From Shewanella sediminis HAW-EB3 (GTDB lineage Bacteria > Pseudomonadota > Gammaproteobacteria > Enterobacterales > Shewanellaceae): 64,000 nucleotides of DNA. Below are positions 55,346-64,000 of this stretch, piece by piece. Numbering within the stretch: the first letter of the stretch is position 1; every line of letters starts with the position of its first letter. Location of the stretch: assembly GCF_000018025.1 (NCBI RefSeq), contig NC_009831.1:3720001-3784000 (forward strand), read 5' to 3'. The position numbers and the translations under genes were made by a program. The notes under the pieces were generated by a model. That model was given only the letters and a program-made list of their open reading frames with translations. It ran no database searches and was not told the DNA's origin.

Positions 55346-55630
55346 ATAGCAGTTCATACCTTAGCCCATGCAGCCAGCAGTTGATGCGCAGCATCGGCTC
55401 TGTGAAATACAGGGAGCTCGATGCTTTACAAGAGAGTCGACCGACAAGCTCAATGCTCACAGCCTAGTGCTGGAAATATAAGTCTACTTGTATAAAGACA
55501 GGGCTTAAGAAATTAGACGGGAGGTTTACAGCGGAAGGTACAACTTCGGGCTACTCTCAATGGTAAAGAGTACACTCGGGATAGGTCGCGGCTGCGCGCG
55601 GCCAATCCTTATTGTTAGACATCGACATTA
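55346..55630. other. Intergenic region, accessory-looking
   Basis: No gene seen. A GGTCGCG/CGCGGCC hairpin near 55587-55606 and a GTTAGAC heptamer (55613-55619) next to the following gene resemble half of an integron attC site, but the partner core site was not found. The segment GGAAGGTACAACTTCGGG at about 55534 has a diverged relative near 57275. Confidence 0.4.
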
Positions 55631-56251
55631 CTACTTCTGAGACACTAGACGCGCCCACTTTACGTCGTCTTTGTTCTTGAGGATGCTTGGCTGATCTTCC
55701 AACATGAAGATACACTCCAACCCCAACTTTTTGGCTTGCTTTACGGTATGGTTCGCATCTGTTTGGTACACGTGCGTCCCCATACCGGGAGGACCATTCC
55801 GAAGTGAAAAAGCACATATTCCACCACTGTTCAGAAGAGATGCAAACCGTTTCATTGCCAGTGCTCCCTCAGCTTCATTAAGATGATGCCAAACTCCAAT
55901 GACGAGAATTAAATCAAATTTACTTTGATCAGATCTCAGGCACTCTATCATTGGCAAACTACCATTTAGCCATGTTATTGGGAGAACTGAATATTTAATA
56001 CGCGCAGCGTCCAAAAACTCAGTCATTGGCTCAACTGCCACGACCGAATAGCCTAACTCTGCTAGTGCTGCAGAATTTTGACCTGCGCCCGCGCCTACAT
56101 CCAGAACTAGCCCAGAGATGGGAGGCAAAAAGTCAATGAAGTCTTTGCAGGCTTCATTGAAGCTTAATGACTGGCTACTTTCGATAAAACAACTAACAAA
56201 TCTACCGTAACCTTTTGTACCTGGGATTTCGCTCATATTTTGTCTAAACAT
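55631..56251 (-). CDS. Class I SAM-dependent methyltransferase (second)
   Basis: A 206-residue small-molecule-type methyltransferase: motif I LVLDVGAGAGQNSAALAELG, the acidic residue in VVAVEPMTEFLDAARI, FDLILVIGVWHHLNEAEGAL and SLLNSGGICAFSLRNGPPGM. The C-terminal half is short. The target is unknown. It is not related closely to the methyltransferase at 54013. It starts at ATG 56249-56251; a second Met five codons later is possible. Base composition is more AT-rich than the neighbouring housekeeping genes, consistent with acquisition. Confidence 0.8.
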   Translation of the reverse strand: MFRQNMSEIPGTKGYGRFVSCFIESSQSLSFNEACKDFIDFLPPISGLVLDVGAGAGQNSAALAELGYSVVAVEPMTEFLDAARIKYSVLPITWLNGSLPMIECLRSDQSKFDLILVIGVWHHLNEAEGALAMKRFASLLNSGGICAFSLRNGPPGMGTHVYQTDANHTVKQAKKLGLECIFMLEDQPSILKNKDDVKWARLVSQK

Positions 56252-56362
56252 ACCAACGCCCTAATAATGGGAGAAAAATGGTTTGCTAAAATGTTGATGA
56301 ACGAAAACATAGAACTGTTTTTATTCTTATTTATTATCTTGTTACCTTGCTAAACTCTTACT

Positions 56363-56734
56363 TTAGATAAAAGCATAAATAAGAAAAACACCAAATCCCG
56401 CGGAGACTAATCCGCCCAAACGAGCATATGGTTTAACCTTAGTAATAACCCAATTCATTAACTGTTGAAAGCTGCTACGGCCAATTACTGTTATAAGTAT
56501 CGCTGCGGTTAGTGAAAGCCAACCAAATATCTCAACTATGATTGGAAACTTGGATATATTTGACTGCAATATTAAACAGATACCAAGTATCACTCTTACG
56601 ACAACAGCTAATATATGAATCCATAGCTTCTCTTTATTGGACTCCAGAAAATCAATAATCACCTTTGGACTAATAGTTAGTATTGTTCCAGCTATTACAA
56701 TCAAAAGTCCAAAGACAATGATAAATAGACTCAT
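56363..56734 (-). CDS. Small multi-pass membrane protein, unknown
   Basis: A 123-residue hydrophobic protein with about four TM segments: residues 3-22, 38-57, 64-84 and 104-122 (ARLGGLVSAGFGVFLIYAFI). No motif was recognised. The composition is AT-rich. It stands alone, 111 nt upstream of the second methyltransferase on the same strand. GGAG lies eight bases before the ATG, supporting translation. Confidence 0.6.
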   Translation of the reverse strand: MSLFIIVFGLLIVIAGTILTISPKVIIDFLESNKEKLWIHILAVVVRVILGICLILQSNISKFPIIVEIFGWLSLTAAILITVIGRSSFQQLMNWVITKVKPYARLGGLVSAGFGVFLIYAFI

Positions 56735-57431
56735 GCGCAGACTCCTTTTGCAACTAACAACTTATTCAATAATAGCAGCAGGATAACGTTCCCGTCTGCT
56801 TGGTTATTACGGCTTAACCAACACCACTAAGCGCTTGTTGTAAATGGATTATCAGTTTACGAAATTCAAAACCCCCAACAAGAGTTACCAGAGAAGAAAA
56901 TACCTCCTTCTTTATGTGAACTGTGTAACTTATTTAAGCATCTTTTTATCACGTCTTATTTGGTAAGAATCACAACTTCTCACCTTAAAGCTGAAATCGA
57001 AGAAACATAGATAATCGGTGTAAGTGAGCTTGAGGGCTTCGATTTCAGGGTGAGGTATCACAAGGTGATGCTCTTCGAACGAGAGGCAAGGATGCCGAAC
57101 TGGCAGTTAAACAAGGATGTTGATTGAAATCGCAGAGTGCCCAGGGATGACTCTTTTTGAAATCAAGAACCAACGCTCTGAGAGGTTACTTACACATAAG
57201 GTCGTTCATCGGCATCCTGCCTTCACGACATTTGTGCATCCCTGCACGGCACACGCTGCAAGCGATAGATAACAATGAAGGTACGACCTTCAGCGTACTC
57301 CGCAATACCCAACACACCAAGAGTAACCAAAAAAATGCCCCCCTTCATTCCAAGGGCCGATAACTTGGTAGACAGAAACACCACAGATGCTAAAATGTCG
57401 CCCTATTTATTTCAACAACTGGATATCGGTA
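56735..57431. other. Intergenic region before proS
   Basis: No convincing gene; one 68-codon frame here has no support. Visible are an inverted pair GGCAAGGATGCCGA / TCGGCATCCTGCC (about 57090 and 57209) and GAAGGTACGACCTTCAG (about 57276), related to a segment near 55535. Confidence 0.5.
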
Positions 57432-59141
57432 ATGCGCGTTAGCAAGTACCTGCTTTCAACACAAAAAGAGACCCCTGCAGATGCAGAGGTGATCAGTCAT
57501 CAATTAATGTTACGTGCCGGCATGATCCGTCGTAACGCTTCAGGCCTTTACAGCTGGTTGCCGACAGGACTTCGTGTGCTGCGCAAGGTAGAAGCTATCG
57601 TCCGTGAAGAGATGAATAAAGCCGGTTCTGTTGAAATCCTGATGCCTATGGTTCAGCCTGCTGATCTTTGGGTTGAGACGGGTCGCTTCGAAAAATTTGG
57701 TCCCGAGCTGCTTCGTTTCCAGGATCGCCATAACCGTGACTTCGTTCTTGGCCCTACTCACGAAGAGGTGATCACGGATATCGTGCGTAAAGAGGTTAAC
57801 TCTTATAAGCAGTTGCCGCTGAATCTGTTCCAGATCCAGACTAAGTTCCGCGATGAAGTACGTCCACGTTTCGGTGTGATGCGTTCACGTGAATTCTTGA
57901 TGAAAGATGCTTACTCTTTCCACTTAGATCAAGAGACCATGGACGAGACCTACGAGACAATGTTCCAGGCATATAACAACATTCTGACTCGCTTAGGTTT
58001 AGCATTCCGCCCGGTAATGGCAGACACGGGTTCTATCGGTGGCAGCATGTCACACGAGTTCCATGTACTGGCGAACAGCGGCGAAGACCTGATCGCCTAC
58101 TCTACCGAGAGCGATTACGCGGCCAACATCGAAAAAGCCGAAGCGCCTATGCCAACTGAGACTCGTCAAGCCCCTGCGCTTGAGATGAGCCTGGTTAACA
58201 CACCAAAGGCTAAGACCATCGCCGAGTTGGTTGAGCATCACGGCATCGCCATCGAAAAGACGGTTAAGACCCTTATCGTTAAAGGTGCAACCGAAGAAAC
58301 ACCTCTGGTCGCCCTCGTTGTTCGTGGCGATCATGAGCTTAACGAAGTCAAGGCCGAGAAGATCCCTGCGGTACTGGCTCCGTTTGAGTTTGCAGACGAA
58401 GCCGATATTCGTAAGGCTGTTGGTGCAGGCCCTGGTTCTATCGGTCCTGTTGGCCTCGAGATCCCTGTCTATATCGACCACGGCGTTAAAGTGATGAGCG
58501 ATTTCGGCGCAGGTGCAAACCAAGATGATAAGCACTACTTCGGCATCAACTGGGAACGCGATCTTCCAGAGGCTGAAGCATTCGATCTGCGTAACATCAT
58601 CGAAGGCGAAGCCAGTCCTTGTGGTCAAGGTACTATTGCTCTACTTCGCGGTATCGAAGTGGGTCATATCTTCCAGCTGGGTAAAAACTACTCTGAGGCG
58701 ATGAACGCTAACGTTCTCGACCACAATGGTAAGGCGCAAACCCTGTTGATGGGTTGCTATGGCGTGGGCGTTAGCCGCATGGTTGCCGCTGCGATTGAGC
58801 AGAACCACGATGACCGTGGTATCACCTGGCCGGATGCTATTGCTCCATTCAGAGTGGGTATCTTACCGATGAACATGCATAAGTCTCATCGTGTTAAAGA
58901 TATGGCTGAAAAGCTCTATCAAGACATGCAGGACGCAGGTTTCGAAGTACTGTTCGATGACCGTAAAGAGCGTGCCGGTGTGATGTTTGCCGATATGGAA
59001 CTTGTCGGTCTGCCGCACGTTGTCGTGATTGGCGACCGTAATATCGATAACGGTGTGTTCGAGTATAAGAACCGCCGCACGGGTGAGAAGCAAGAGATCC
59101 CATTCGATCAAATTATCGACTTCCTTAAGTCAGCTAAGTAA
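57432..59141 (+). CDS. proS: Prolyl-tRNA synthetase
   Basis: Charges tRNA-Pro. The 569-residue bacterial-type class II synthetase has motif 2 ([20 protein letters not shown]), the INS editing domain between motifs 2 and 3 (about 220-410, [20 protein letters not shown]), motif 3 ([18 protein letters not shown]) and the anticodon-binding C-terminus. The start ATG 57432 ([20 protein letters not shown]) is the family start; the upstream in-frame extension is not conserved in type. A strong terminator follows. Confidence 0.97.
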   Translation: MRVSKYLLSTQKETPADAEVISHQLMLRAGMIRRNASGLYSWLPTGLRVLRKVEAIVREEMNKAGSVEILMPMVQPADLWVETGRFEKFGPELLRFQDRHNRDFVLGPTHEEVITDIVRKEVNSYKQLPLNLFQIQTKFRDEVRPRFGVMRSREFLMKDAYSFHLDQETMDETYETMFQAYNNILTRLGLAFRPVMADTGSIGGSMSHEFHVLANSGEDLIAYSTESDYAANIEKAEAPMPTETRQAPALEMSLVNTPKAKTIAELVEHHGIAIEKTVKTLIVKGATEETPLVALVVRGDHELNEVKAEKIPAVLAPFEFADEADIRKAVGAGPGSIGPVGLEIPVYIDHGVKVMSDFGAGANQDDKHYFGINWERDLPEAEAFDLRNIIEGEASPCGQGTIALLRGIEVGHIFQLGKNYSEAMNANVLDHNGKAQTLLMGCYGVGVSRMVAAAIEQNHDDRGITWPDAIAPFRVGILPMNMHKSHRVKDMAEKLYQDMQDAGFEVLFDDRKERAGVMFADMELVGLPHVVVIGDRNIDNGVFEYKNRRTGEKQEIPFDQIIDFLKSAK

Positions 59142-59180
59142 GAAGCTTTACTTAAGCAAGACAGAAGACAAGAATTAGTA

Positions 59181-59212
59181 AAACGCCCTCAGGTTTCTGA
59201 GGGCGTTTTTTT
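59181..59212 (+). terminator. Terminator of proS
   Basis: AACGCCCTCAG-GTTT-CTGAGGGCGTT with a seven-T tract; 40 nt beyond the stop. Confidence 0.95.
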
Positions 59213-59252
59213 ATGACTGGATTTAGCTCAAATAACCACAGGTCGCCAAGAG

Positions 59253-60482
59253 CTATCTCAGATCTTCAATCACGATACCGTCATCGCTCAGACTCCCAGG
59301 GGCGACAAGCTCAACATAACCCGTGAGCTTAGTGATGGCCTTCATCGTCTGAGCGACTCGAGCCATATCAACATCGCTGCGCCCGGCATCACTCACCTCA
59401 CAGTGCAACGTCATCTGATCATTATCATCGATATTTGTCACCACTAATCTCACCTTAGCCAGCTCGCCATGAGATAGCCTGATCCGTTCGACCTGCTCGG
59501 GGTGAATAAACATCCCCTTAACCTTAGTGGTCTGGTCTGCGCGTCCCTGCCAGCCTCTGATACGCATATTGGTTCTGCCGCACGAGCCGGCTCCGGGCAT
59601 GATTGATGACAGATCGCCGGTGGCGAAACGAATAAGGGGATAATCCGGGTTAAAGCTGGTCACCACCACTTCGCCAATCTCACCATCTGCCACCAGCTCC
59701 TGACTACCCGGCCTGACAATCTCCACCAGTATATCTTCTGCGACAACCAATCCACTGCCAGGGCAAGTCTCATAGGCGATTAAACCGATATCGGCGGTAG
59801 CGTAGGCCTGGCTTACCGATATTCCGGTCGCTTTGAATGTGGCTTGCAGCGACGGTGTCAATGCTTCACCCGACACCAGCGCCTTAGTCATCGAGGAGAT
59901 ATCTCTTCCCTGCTCTTTCCCCTTCTGCAGTAAAATATTCAGAAAAGAGGGCGTGCCACTGTACCCTTCGGGTCTGAGCTGCTCGATAATATCCAACTGC
60001 AGCTCCGTCTGCCCCGGACCTGCGGGGATCACGCTGCAGCCACAGGCCTTGGCACCCGAGTCCATGATAAATCCACCGGGACTGAGATGATAAGAGAGGC
60101 AGTTTTGCACCCGCTCCCCCGCACGAAAACCCGCCCCATAGAAGGCGGCCCCCATACGCCACCAATCTTTGCTGTCGTGCTCGGGCTCAAAAATTGGGCC
60201 GGGTGATTGAAAAATGCGACTCGGCGTCGAGCTTGACGCATTGAGCCCGGCAAAGGGCATATTCTTAGCCTGCAGGCCAATCAGATCCGATTTTCTCGTG
60301 ACAGGCACAGAGGTTAATGACTGCCTACTCGAAATAGCTGTCACATCGATATCATTAAGGATATGCCGATAGTGGTCACACTCCTGTTTGGCATAAGCCA
60401 GAAACGTCGGTAAACGAGCGAGCAGATCACACTCTCGCTGTGCTGGGCTCTGCAACTCATTAGGATCATATACGCTATTCAT
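59253..60482 (-). CDS. PaaK-like adenylate-forming enzyme (acyl-CoA ligase family)
   Basis: A 409-residue member of the phenylacetate-CoA ligase/ANL superfamily. Visible are the substrate-adenylation region (YSGTPSFLNILLQKGKEQGR, ALVSGEALTP, SQAYATADIGLIAYE), the ATP-binding Asp in LIRFATGDLSS and the hinge GWQGRADQTTKVKGMFIHPE. The usual Ser/Gly-rich P-loop near the N-terminus is replaced by LNASSSTPSRIFQSPGP, close to PaaK. It is the last gene of a Liv-type ABC transporter cluster, so it may activate the imported carboxylate with CoA (inference). GAGGAAGG precedes the ATG. Confidence 0.82.
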   Translation of the reverse strand: MNSVYDPNELQSPAQRECDLLARLPTFLAYAKQECDHYRHILNDIDVTAISSRQSLTSVPVTRKSDLIGLQAKNMPFAGLNASSSTPSRIFQSPGPIFEPEHDSKDWWRMGAAFYGAGFRAGERVQNCLSYHLSPGGFIMDSGAKACGCSVIPAGPGQTELQLDIIEQLRPEGYSGTPSFLNILLQKGKEQGRDISSMTKALVSGEALTPSLQATFKATGISVSQAYATADIGLIAYETCPGSGLVVAEDILVEIVRPGSQELVADGEIGEVVVTSFNPDYPLIRFATGDLSSIMPGAGSCGRTNMRIRGWQGRADQTTKVKGMFIHPEQVERIRLSHGELAKVRLVVTNIDDNDQMTLHCEVSDAGRSDVDMARVAQTMKAITKLTGYVELVAPGSLSDDGIVIEDLR

Positions 60483-60532
60483 ATCACCTTCCTCTTATCA
60501 TCCTTTTTATAAAACCAAGGTTAAAACCAGTG

Positions 60533-61351
60533 CTACAACCAGCGCTTACGACGCTTATAAGACTTTAAATTTTTGAAACTTTTTCTCTTATCGTTACCAC
60601 CACCTAAGTAGAACTCTTTCACATCTTCGTTACTCAGCAGTTGCTCGCTGGTGCCGTCCAATACGATTTTTCCGGACTCCATGATATATCCGTAGTCGGC
60701 AGCCTTAAGGGCATAATTGGCATTTTGCTCCACCAGCAGCATAGTGATCCCCTGCTCCTTGTTGATCTTATCTATGATCCCGAACACCTCCTTCACCAAC
60801 AGAGGTGATAACCCCATTGAGGGCTCATCGAGACAGATCATCTTAGGGCGTGCCATCAAGGCACGGCCAATAGCCAGCATCTGCTGCTCTCCGCCAGAGA
60901 GGTATCCGGCCAGCCCCGTCCGCTCCTTTAGGCGCGGAAAATAACTGAATACCATCTCGATATCCTGATTGATCTGATTATCACTTCGGGTATAGGCGCC
61001 TAATTTAAGGTTTTCAATCACCGTCATATCTTCAACGATACGGCGTCCTTCCATGACCTGGAATACGCCGGAACGAACGATCTCATCGGCATTTTTTTTA
61101 TCTATCTGTTGACCCATGAAGCTAATATCGCCACGGGTAACATCACCATTTTCTGTTTTCAGTAAACCGGAGATAGCCTTAAGCGTAGTGGACTTTCCGG
61201 CGCCATTTGGTCCTAACAGGGTGACTATCTTGCCCTTTGGAACCTCAATGCTCACGCCTCTGAGCACCTGAATAACATCATCGTAGACAACTTCGATATT
61301 ATTAATGGATAACACGGGTGTCGATGGCTGGATCTGAGCTGCTTGTGTCAT
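60533..61351 (-). CDS. livF: ABC transporter ATPase, LivF type
   Basis: A 272-residue ATPase of the branched-chain-amino-acid (HAAT) transporter family: Walker A GPNGAGKST (47-55), signature LSGGEQQMLAIGRAL, Walker B MICLDEPSMGLSP, and the LivF ending FYLGG. A basic tail of about 20 residues (KRKSFKNLKSYKRRKRWL) extends past the usual end. It would power import together with LivM and the binding protein. The gene is separated from the binding-protein gene by a stem-loop with a T-tract. Confidence 0.9.
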   Translation of the reverse strand: MTQAAQIQPSTPVLSINNIEVVYDDVIQVLRGVSIEVPKGKIVTLLGPNGAGKSTTLKAISGLLKTENGDVTRGDISFMGQQIDKKNADEIVRSGVFQVMEGRRIVEDMTVIENLKLGAYTRSDNQINQDIEMVFSYFPRLKERTGLAGYLSGGEQQMLAIGRALMARPKMICLDEPSMGLSPLLVKEVFGIIDKINKEQGITMLLVEQNANYALKAADYGYIMESGKIVLDGTSEQLLSNEDVKEFYLGGGNDKRKSFKNLKSYKRRKRWL

Positions 61352-61362
61352 ACATACCCCCT

Positions 61363-61393
61363 AAAAAAAGAGGGGCGTAACTAAGTTACGCCC
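61363..61393 (-). terminator. Attenuator-like terminator between binding protein and livF
   Basis: GGGCGTAACT-A-AGTTACGCCC, then CTC and seven T on the leftward strand, directly before the livF ribosome-binding site. It should reduce livF transcription relative to the binding-protein gene. Confidence 0.8.
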
Positions 61394-61400
61394 AAAAAGA

Positions 61401-62648
61401 TTAATACCCTAACCAGTCAACACGACGTTCGAGGGTCACCTGATCGGCCTTCTCGACGCGAATATCACCGCCGTTGAAATTCCCCTTATAGATATTCACC
61501 TGGTTGATGCCACGGTGATCTTCCGGAGTCCAGGTCGCTGCCAAACACACTCCTTCGAGTCCCTTAGGTACCCAGTTTTTCTGGGCATACATGCCTTTTT
61601 TAACATTCTCACCGGTCACACCGCCGTTTGCCTTGGCCCACTCCATCGATTCTTTCATGAAGAAGGTTGAGCAGACCCCGCGAATGTAATGGTGCAGACG
61701 CTCTTCACTGCCTGAGCTGTCAGACATCTTCGAGATCTCACGCACCAGCTTCATACCCGGCACTTCATCGGTCCAAAATGGCGTCATGGTCGGGAAGATA
61801 TAATCTTTAATCCCCTCGCCTGCCGCTTTAAATACCAGCTTGTCACCGCCCCAGATATTGGACATAAACTGGATCTCGGTGCCGACCGTATTACAGGATT
61901 TAATCAGTGACTGTACCGAGCCACCTAAGTTACCGATATAGCCATAGTTAGTTCCCGAGCTTTTCAGGCTCAGGCACTGCGCCTTAAAGTCTCCGGGCTT
62001 CATGGAGATAACGACGGCTGGCTGTACTTCAAATCCAAGCTCGGTCGCATACTCGGCACAAGCCGCCTTAGGCGCATTCGGGAAGGGGTGATTAGCACCA
62101 ATATGGGTAAACTTTGGCTTGCCCTTGGCCCCTTTGGCCTGCCAGTCTTTGGCGGCCCACTGAACCAGACCACGACAGGAGTCGGAGTAGGACGCCCCAT
62201 AGAAGAAGTTATAGGGTGCAGGTTTCTTGGTGTTGGGATTTAGCCCCTTAGGATCGGTCAGGTGACCCGAATAAGAGGCGGAGAAGACAGGCGTCTGATC
62301 TTTAGCGGCAAAGGAGATAAGTGCCTCGGTATCGGCGGTTCCCCACCCCTGCATCGCGACCATATTCTTACGTGACTGCCACTTCTTATATGAGGCGATA
62401 GCCTGAGGCACCTTGTAGGCATAATCTATCGTCTCATATTCGAGCTTAGTCCCGCTTATGCCTCCATGGGAGTTGATGTAGGCGAGTGAGTCTCTCACAC
62501 CATCGGCATAGGGTTTACCCACGAAAGCGGTTGGGCCTGACATATCGGCAAGATGACCGACGAAGATAGTCTCTTCGGCATTGGCCTGACTACTGATGCC
62601 AAACACACCGCTTGCGATAGAAGAGGCGATAATCAATTTTTTATACAT
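61401..62648 (-). CDS. ABC transporter substrate-binding protein (Liv type)
   Basis: A 415-residue periplasmic binding protein, type I fold (Peripla_BP_6): signal MYKKLIIASSIASGVFGISS and cut near QANA-EE, then IFVGHLADMSGPTAFVGKPY, AMQGWGTADTEALISFAAKD and GYIGNLGGSVQSLI. Ligand class unknown; not a typical amino-acid LivJ. Start ATG 62648 with AAGGA seven bases upstream is preferred to 62663. Gene order livM, binding protein, livF, PaaK-like suggests uptake of a carboxylic or aromatic acid rather than amino acids. Confidence 0.88.
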   Translation of the reverse strand: MYKKLIIASSIASGVFGISSQANAEETIFVGHLADMSGPTAFVGKPYADGVRDSLAYINSHGGISGTKLEYETIDYAYKVPQAIASYKKWQSRKNMVAMQGWGTADTEALISFAAKDQTPVFSASYSGHLTDPKGLNPNTKKPAPYNFFYGASYSDSCRGLVQWAAKDWQAKGAKGKPKFTHIGANHPFPNAPKAACAEYATELGFEVQPAVVISMKPGDFKAQCLSLKSSGTNYGYIGNLGGSVQSLIKSCNTVGTEIQFMSNIWGGDKLVFKAAGEGIKDYIFPTMTPFWTDEVPGMKLVREISKMSDSSGSEERLHHYIRGVCSTFFMKESMEWAKANGGVTGENVKKGMYAQKNWVPKGLEGVCLAATWTPEDHRGINQVNIYKGNFNGGDIRVEKADQVTLERRVDWLGY

Positions 62649-62878
62649 GTCATATTCCTTCAATATAGTGGCTGTTAGCCGGTACTTTTTTAGTTAGACG
62701 TTTGTCGTGACGAGTTAATCGTTAGCAAATGGCTTCGACTGCATAACAAAGTCCTTCTGCGGCTTGCTTTTACACTGCTTGAAACGAACTGCTGCAGCCT
62801 CTTGGGGAGCCCTCTTACTCACTCCCCTCGAGCCTGATCCTGCCTAATGTTCATTGCTGATAAAAAAATGGTTAGCTC

Positions 62879-63952
62879 TTAATAAGAGAACGGATAGAAT
62901 TTCCAATAGTTCTTTATTTGCGCCCAGCGGTGGGCAAGCCCCTCTGGCTCAAAAATAAGAAACAGGATAATGACCAGGCCGATCGCCATCTCCTTGATAT
63001 AAGCCAGACCATCGGTCACCATAGGGATGTTGCCCCAGTCGGTGTATTTCATCAGACCGACACCTGTCTCCAACATCTCCGGCAGTAACACCATGAAGAT
63101 GACCCCCATCAGAGTTCCCTTGATTGACCCCAGGCCACCGATGATGATCATGGCCAGAAACTGTATCGACATGAAAATGGTGAACCCTTCTGCCGAAACA
63201 TAGCCAAGATAGTGCGCATACAACGCGCCGCCGATCCCGGCATAGAATGAGGAGATGCCGAATGACAGCAGGCGATACTTGTTTAACTTCACCCCCATGA
63301 TCTCGGCCGAAAGATAGTGGTCGCGTACCGCCACAAACGCACGACCATCACGGCTGCGCATCAGGTTACAGCCCCAGATGTACATGAAGACGAGGGCAAA
63401 CAGGGCGATATAGTAAAAGCTTTGGTCTGTATCAAACTCGAACCCCAGGAGGTTCACCGGCGCCGCCATAGAGCCCGATGAACCACCGGAGAACCACTCG
63501 GCACGAGCAAAAAAGTCTTCGATAATAAACTGAGCCGCCAATGTAGCTATCGCCAGGTAAAGCCCCTTAATACGCGCAGCAGGCATGCCAAACATCATGC
63601 CGACCGCCATAGTCAGGAAACCCGCCATAGGGATACACAGGGCTACCGGGATATTAAAGCTGGTGTTGAGCCAGGCCGATGCAAATGCGCCGAAGCCGAA
63701 GAAGGCACCATGACCCAAGGAGATCTGTCCGGTGAAACCCACCAAGATATTGAGTCCCAGCGCCGCTATTCCCAGATAAGAGATCTGAATAAATAGGGTT
63801 AAAAAGTAACCATCCAAGACAAGCGGTGCCAGACAAGCGGCTGCGATGGCCAGGATGGCCACCAAACGTATGGTCTTGGTTTCGAAAATCGTGTTGTCTT
63901 TCTTGTAACTGGTCCTGAAATCCCCGCATGGACGCATTGCCAAACTAGACAT
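62879..63952 (-). CDS. livM: ABC transporter permease, LivM type
   Basis: A 357-residue inner-membrane permease of the HAAT family with about ten TM helices. Conserved LivM segments are LNILVGFTGQISLGHGAFFG, GLYLAIATLAAQFIIEDFFA and MIIIGGLGSIKGTLMGVIFM. The N-terminus carries about 25 hydrophilic residues before TM1. AAGGAG lies six bases before the ATG at 63952. livH and livG are not in the window and presumably lie to its right; bases 63,953-64,000 hold nothing else. Confidence 0.93.
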   Translation of the reverse strand: MSSLAMRPCGDFRTSYKKDNTIFETKTIRLVAILAIAAACLAPLVLDGYFLTLFIQISYLGIAALGLNILVGFTGQISLGHGAFFGFGAFASAWLNTSFNIPVALCIPMAGFLTMAVGMMFGMPAARIKGLYLAIATLAAQFIIEDFFARAEWFSGGSSGSMAAPVNLLGFEFDTDQSFYYIALFALVFMYIWGCNLMRSRDGRAFVAVRDHYLSAEIMGVKLNKYRLLSFGISSFYAGIGGALYAHYLGYVSAEGFTIFMSIQFLAMIIIGGLGSIKGTLMGVIFMVLLPEMLETGVGLMKYTDWGNIPMVTDGLAYIKEMAIGLVIILFLIFEPEGLAHRWAQIKNYWKFYPFSY

Positions 63953-64000
63953 AAAAAACTCCTTGAACTGTATTTACAGCCTGCTAGGGCCTGTTTATCT

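Noticed and set aside
55560..55630. Integron attC site
   Set aside because: Only one core heptamer (GTCTAAC on the leftward strand) and a GC hairpin are visible; the matching GTTRRRY site was not found, so it is mentioned only as a weak resemblance.
57157..57363. 68-codon frame before proS
   Set aside because: Atypical composition, no ribosome-binding site, and it lies over dispersed repeat-like sequence; not credible as a gene.
58050..58628. 192-codon open frame on the strand opposite proS
   Set aside because: It lies entirely within proS in antisense, has no ribosome-binding site and its product resembles no family; proS codon bias explains the absence of stops.

Overview
The window is about 64 kb of chromosome from a marine gammaproteobacterium, most likely a Shewanella. 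This is inferred from gene content and order (a polar-flagellum flg cluster with cheV/cheR and flgO/P/T, purL opposite mltF, a guaB-guaA pair opposite xseA, cydABX) and from protein resemblance; no search was run. There is no phage, insertion sequence, CRISPR array or rRNA.

1-13,799: flagellar rod, hook and basal-body genes. flgB-C-D-E-F-G run leftward (flgG is cut by the window edge), preceded by cheR and cheV. flgA, flgM and flgN run rightward. flgP/flgO, a GSCFA/SGNH double-domain protein and flgT follow. Sigma54-type promoters precede flgB and flgO and, divergently, the GSCFA gene; a textbook sigma28 promoter precedes flgM. flgE is flanked on both sides by strong stem-loops.

13,990-26,553: a tRNA-Arg(CCU), then a tightly packed operon that reads as a CMP-legionaminic-acid-type pathway (legB, legC, legG, legI, legH-like, ptmE, ptmF, legF, ptmA, plus an extra hexapeptide acyltransferase). 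It ends with a Maf-type flagellin glycosyltransferase and a terminator. Together with the flagellar genes this is a flagellin glycosylation module: the operon makes the activated nonulosonic acid, and Maf probably attaches it to flagellin. The GSCFA/SGNH protein with its sigma54-like promoter is a candidate undescribed component.

26,590-36,960: mixed chromosomal genes: a DUF2947-like protein, a periplasmic chalcone-isomerase-like protein, a beta-barrel protein, a TetR repressor with two operators in front of an RND efflux pair, a Cache-type chemoreceptor and a TfoX C-terminal-like protein. A 7-bp tandem array and REP-type repeats lie between them.

37,054-53,632: respiration and nucleotide metabolism: cydA-cydB-cydX, a roughly 290-nt stand-alone transcription unit encoding a 25-residue peptide, purL, mltF, tadA, a diguanylate cyclase, guaB-guaA and xseA. 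53,632-57,431: an accessory-looking stretch with a DsrE protein, a methyltransferase divergent from an ArsR-rhodanese regulator across palindromic operators, a second methyltransferase and an orphan membrane protein. 57,432-64,000: proS and a leftward locus with a PaaK-like adenylate-forming enzyme and parts of a Liv-type ABC importer, which continues beyond the window.
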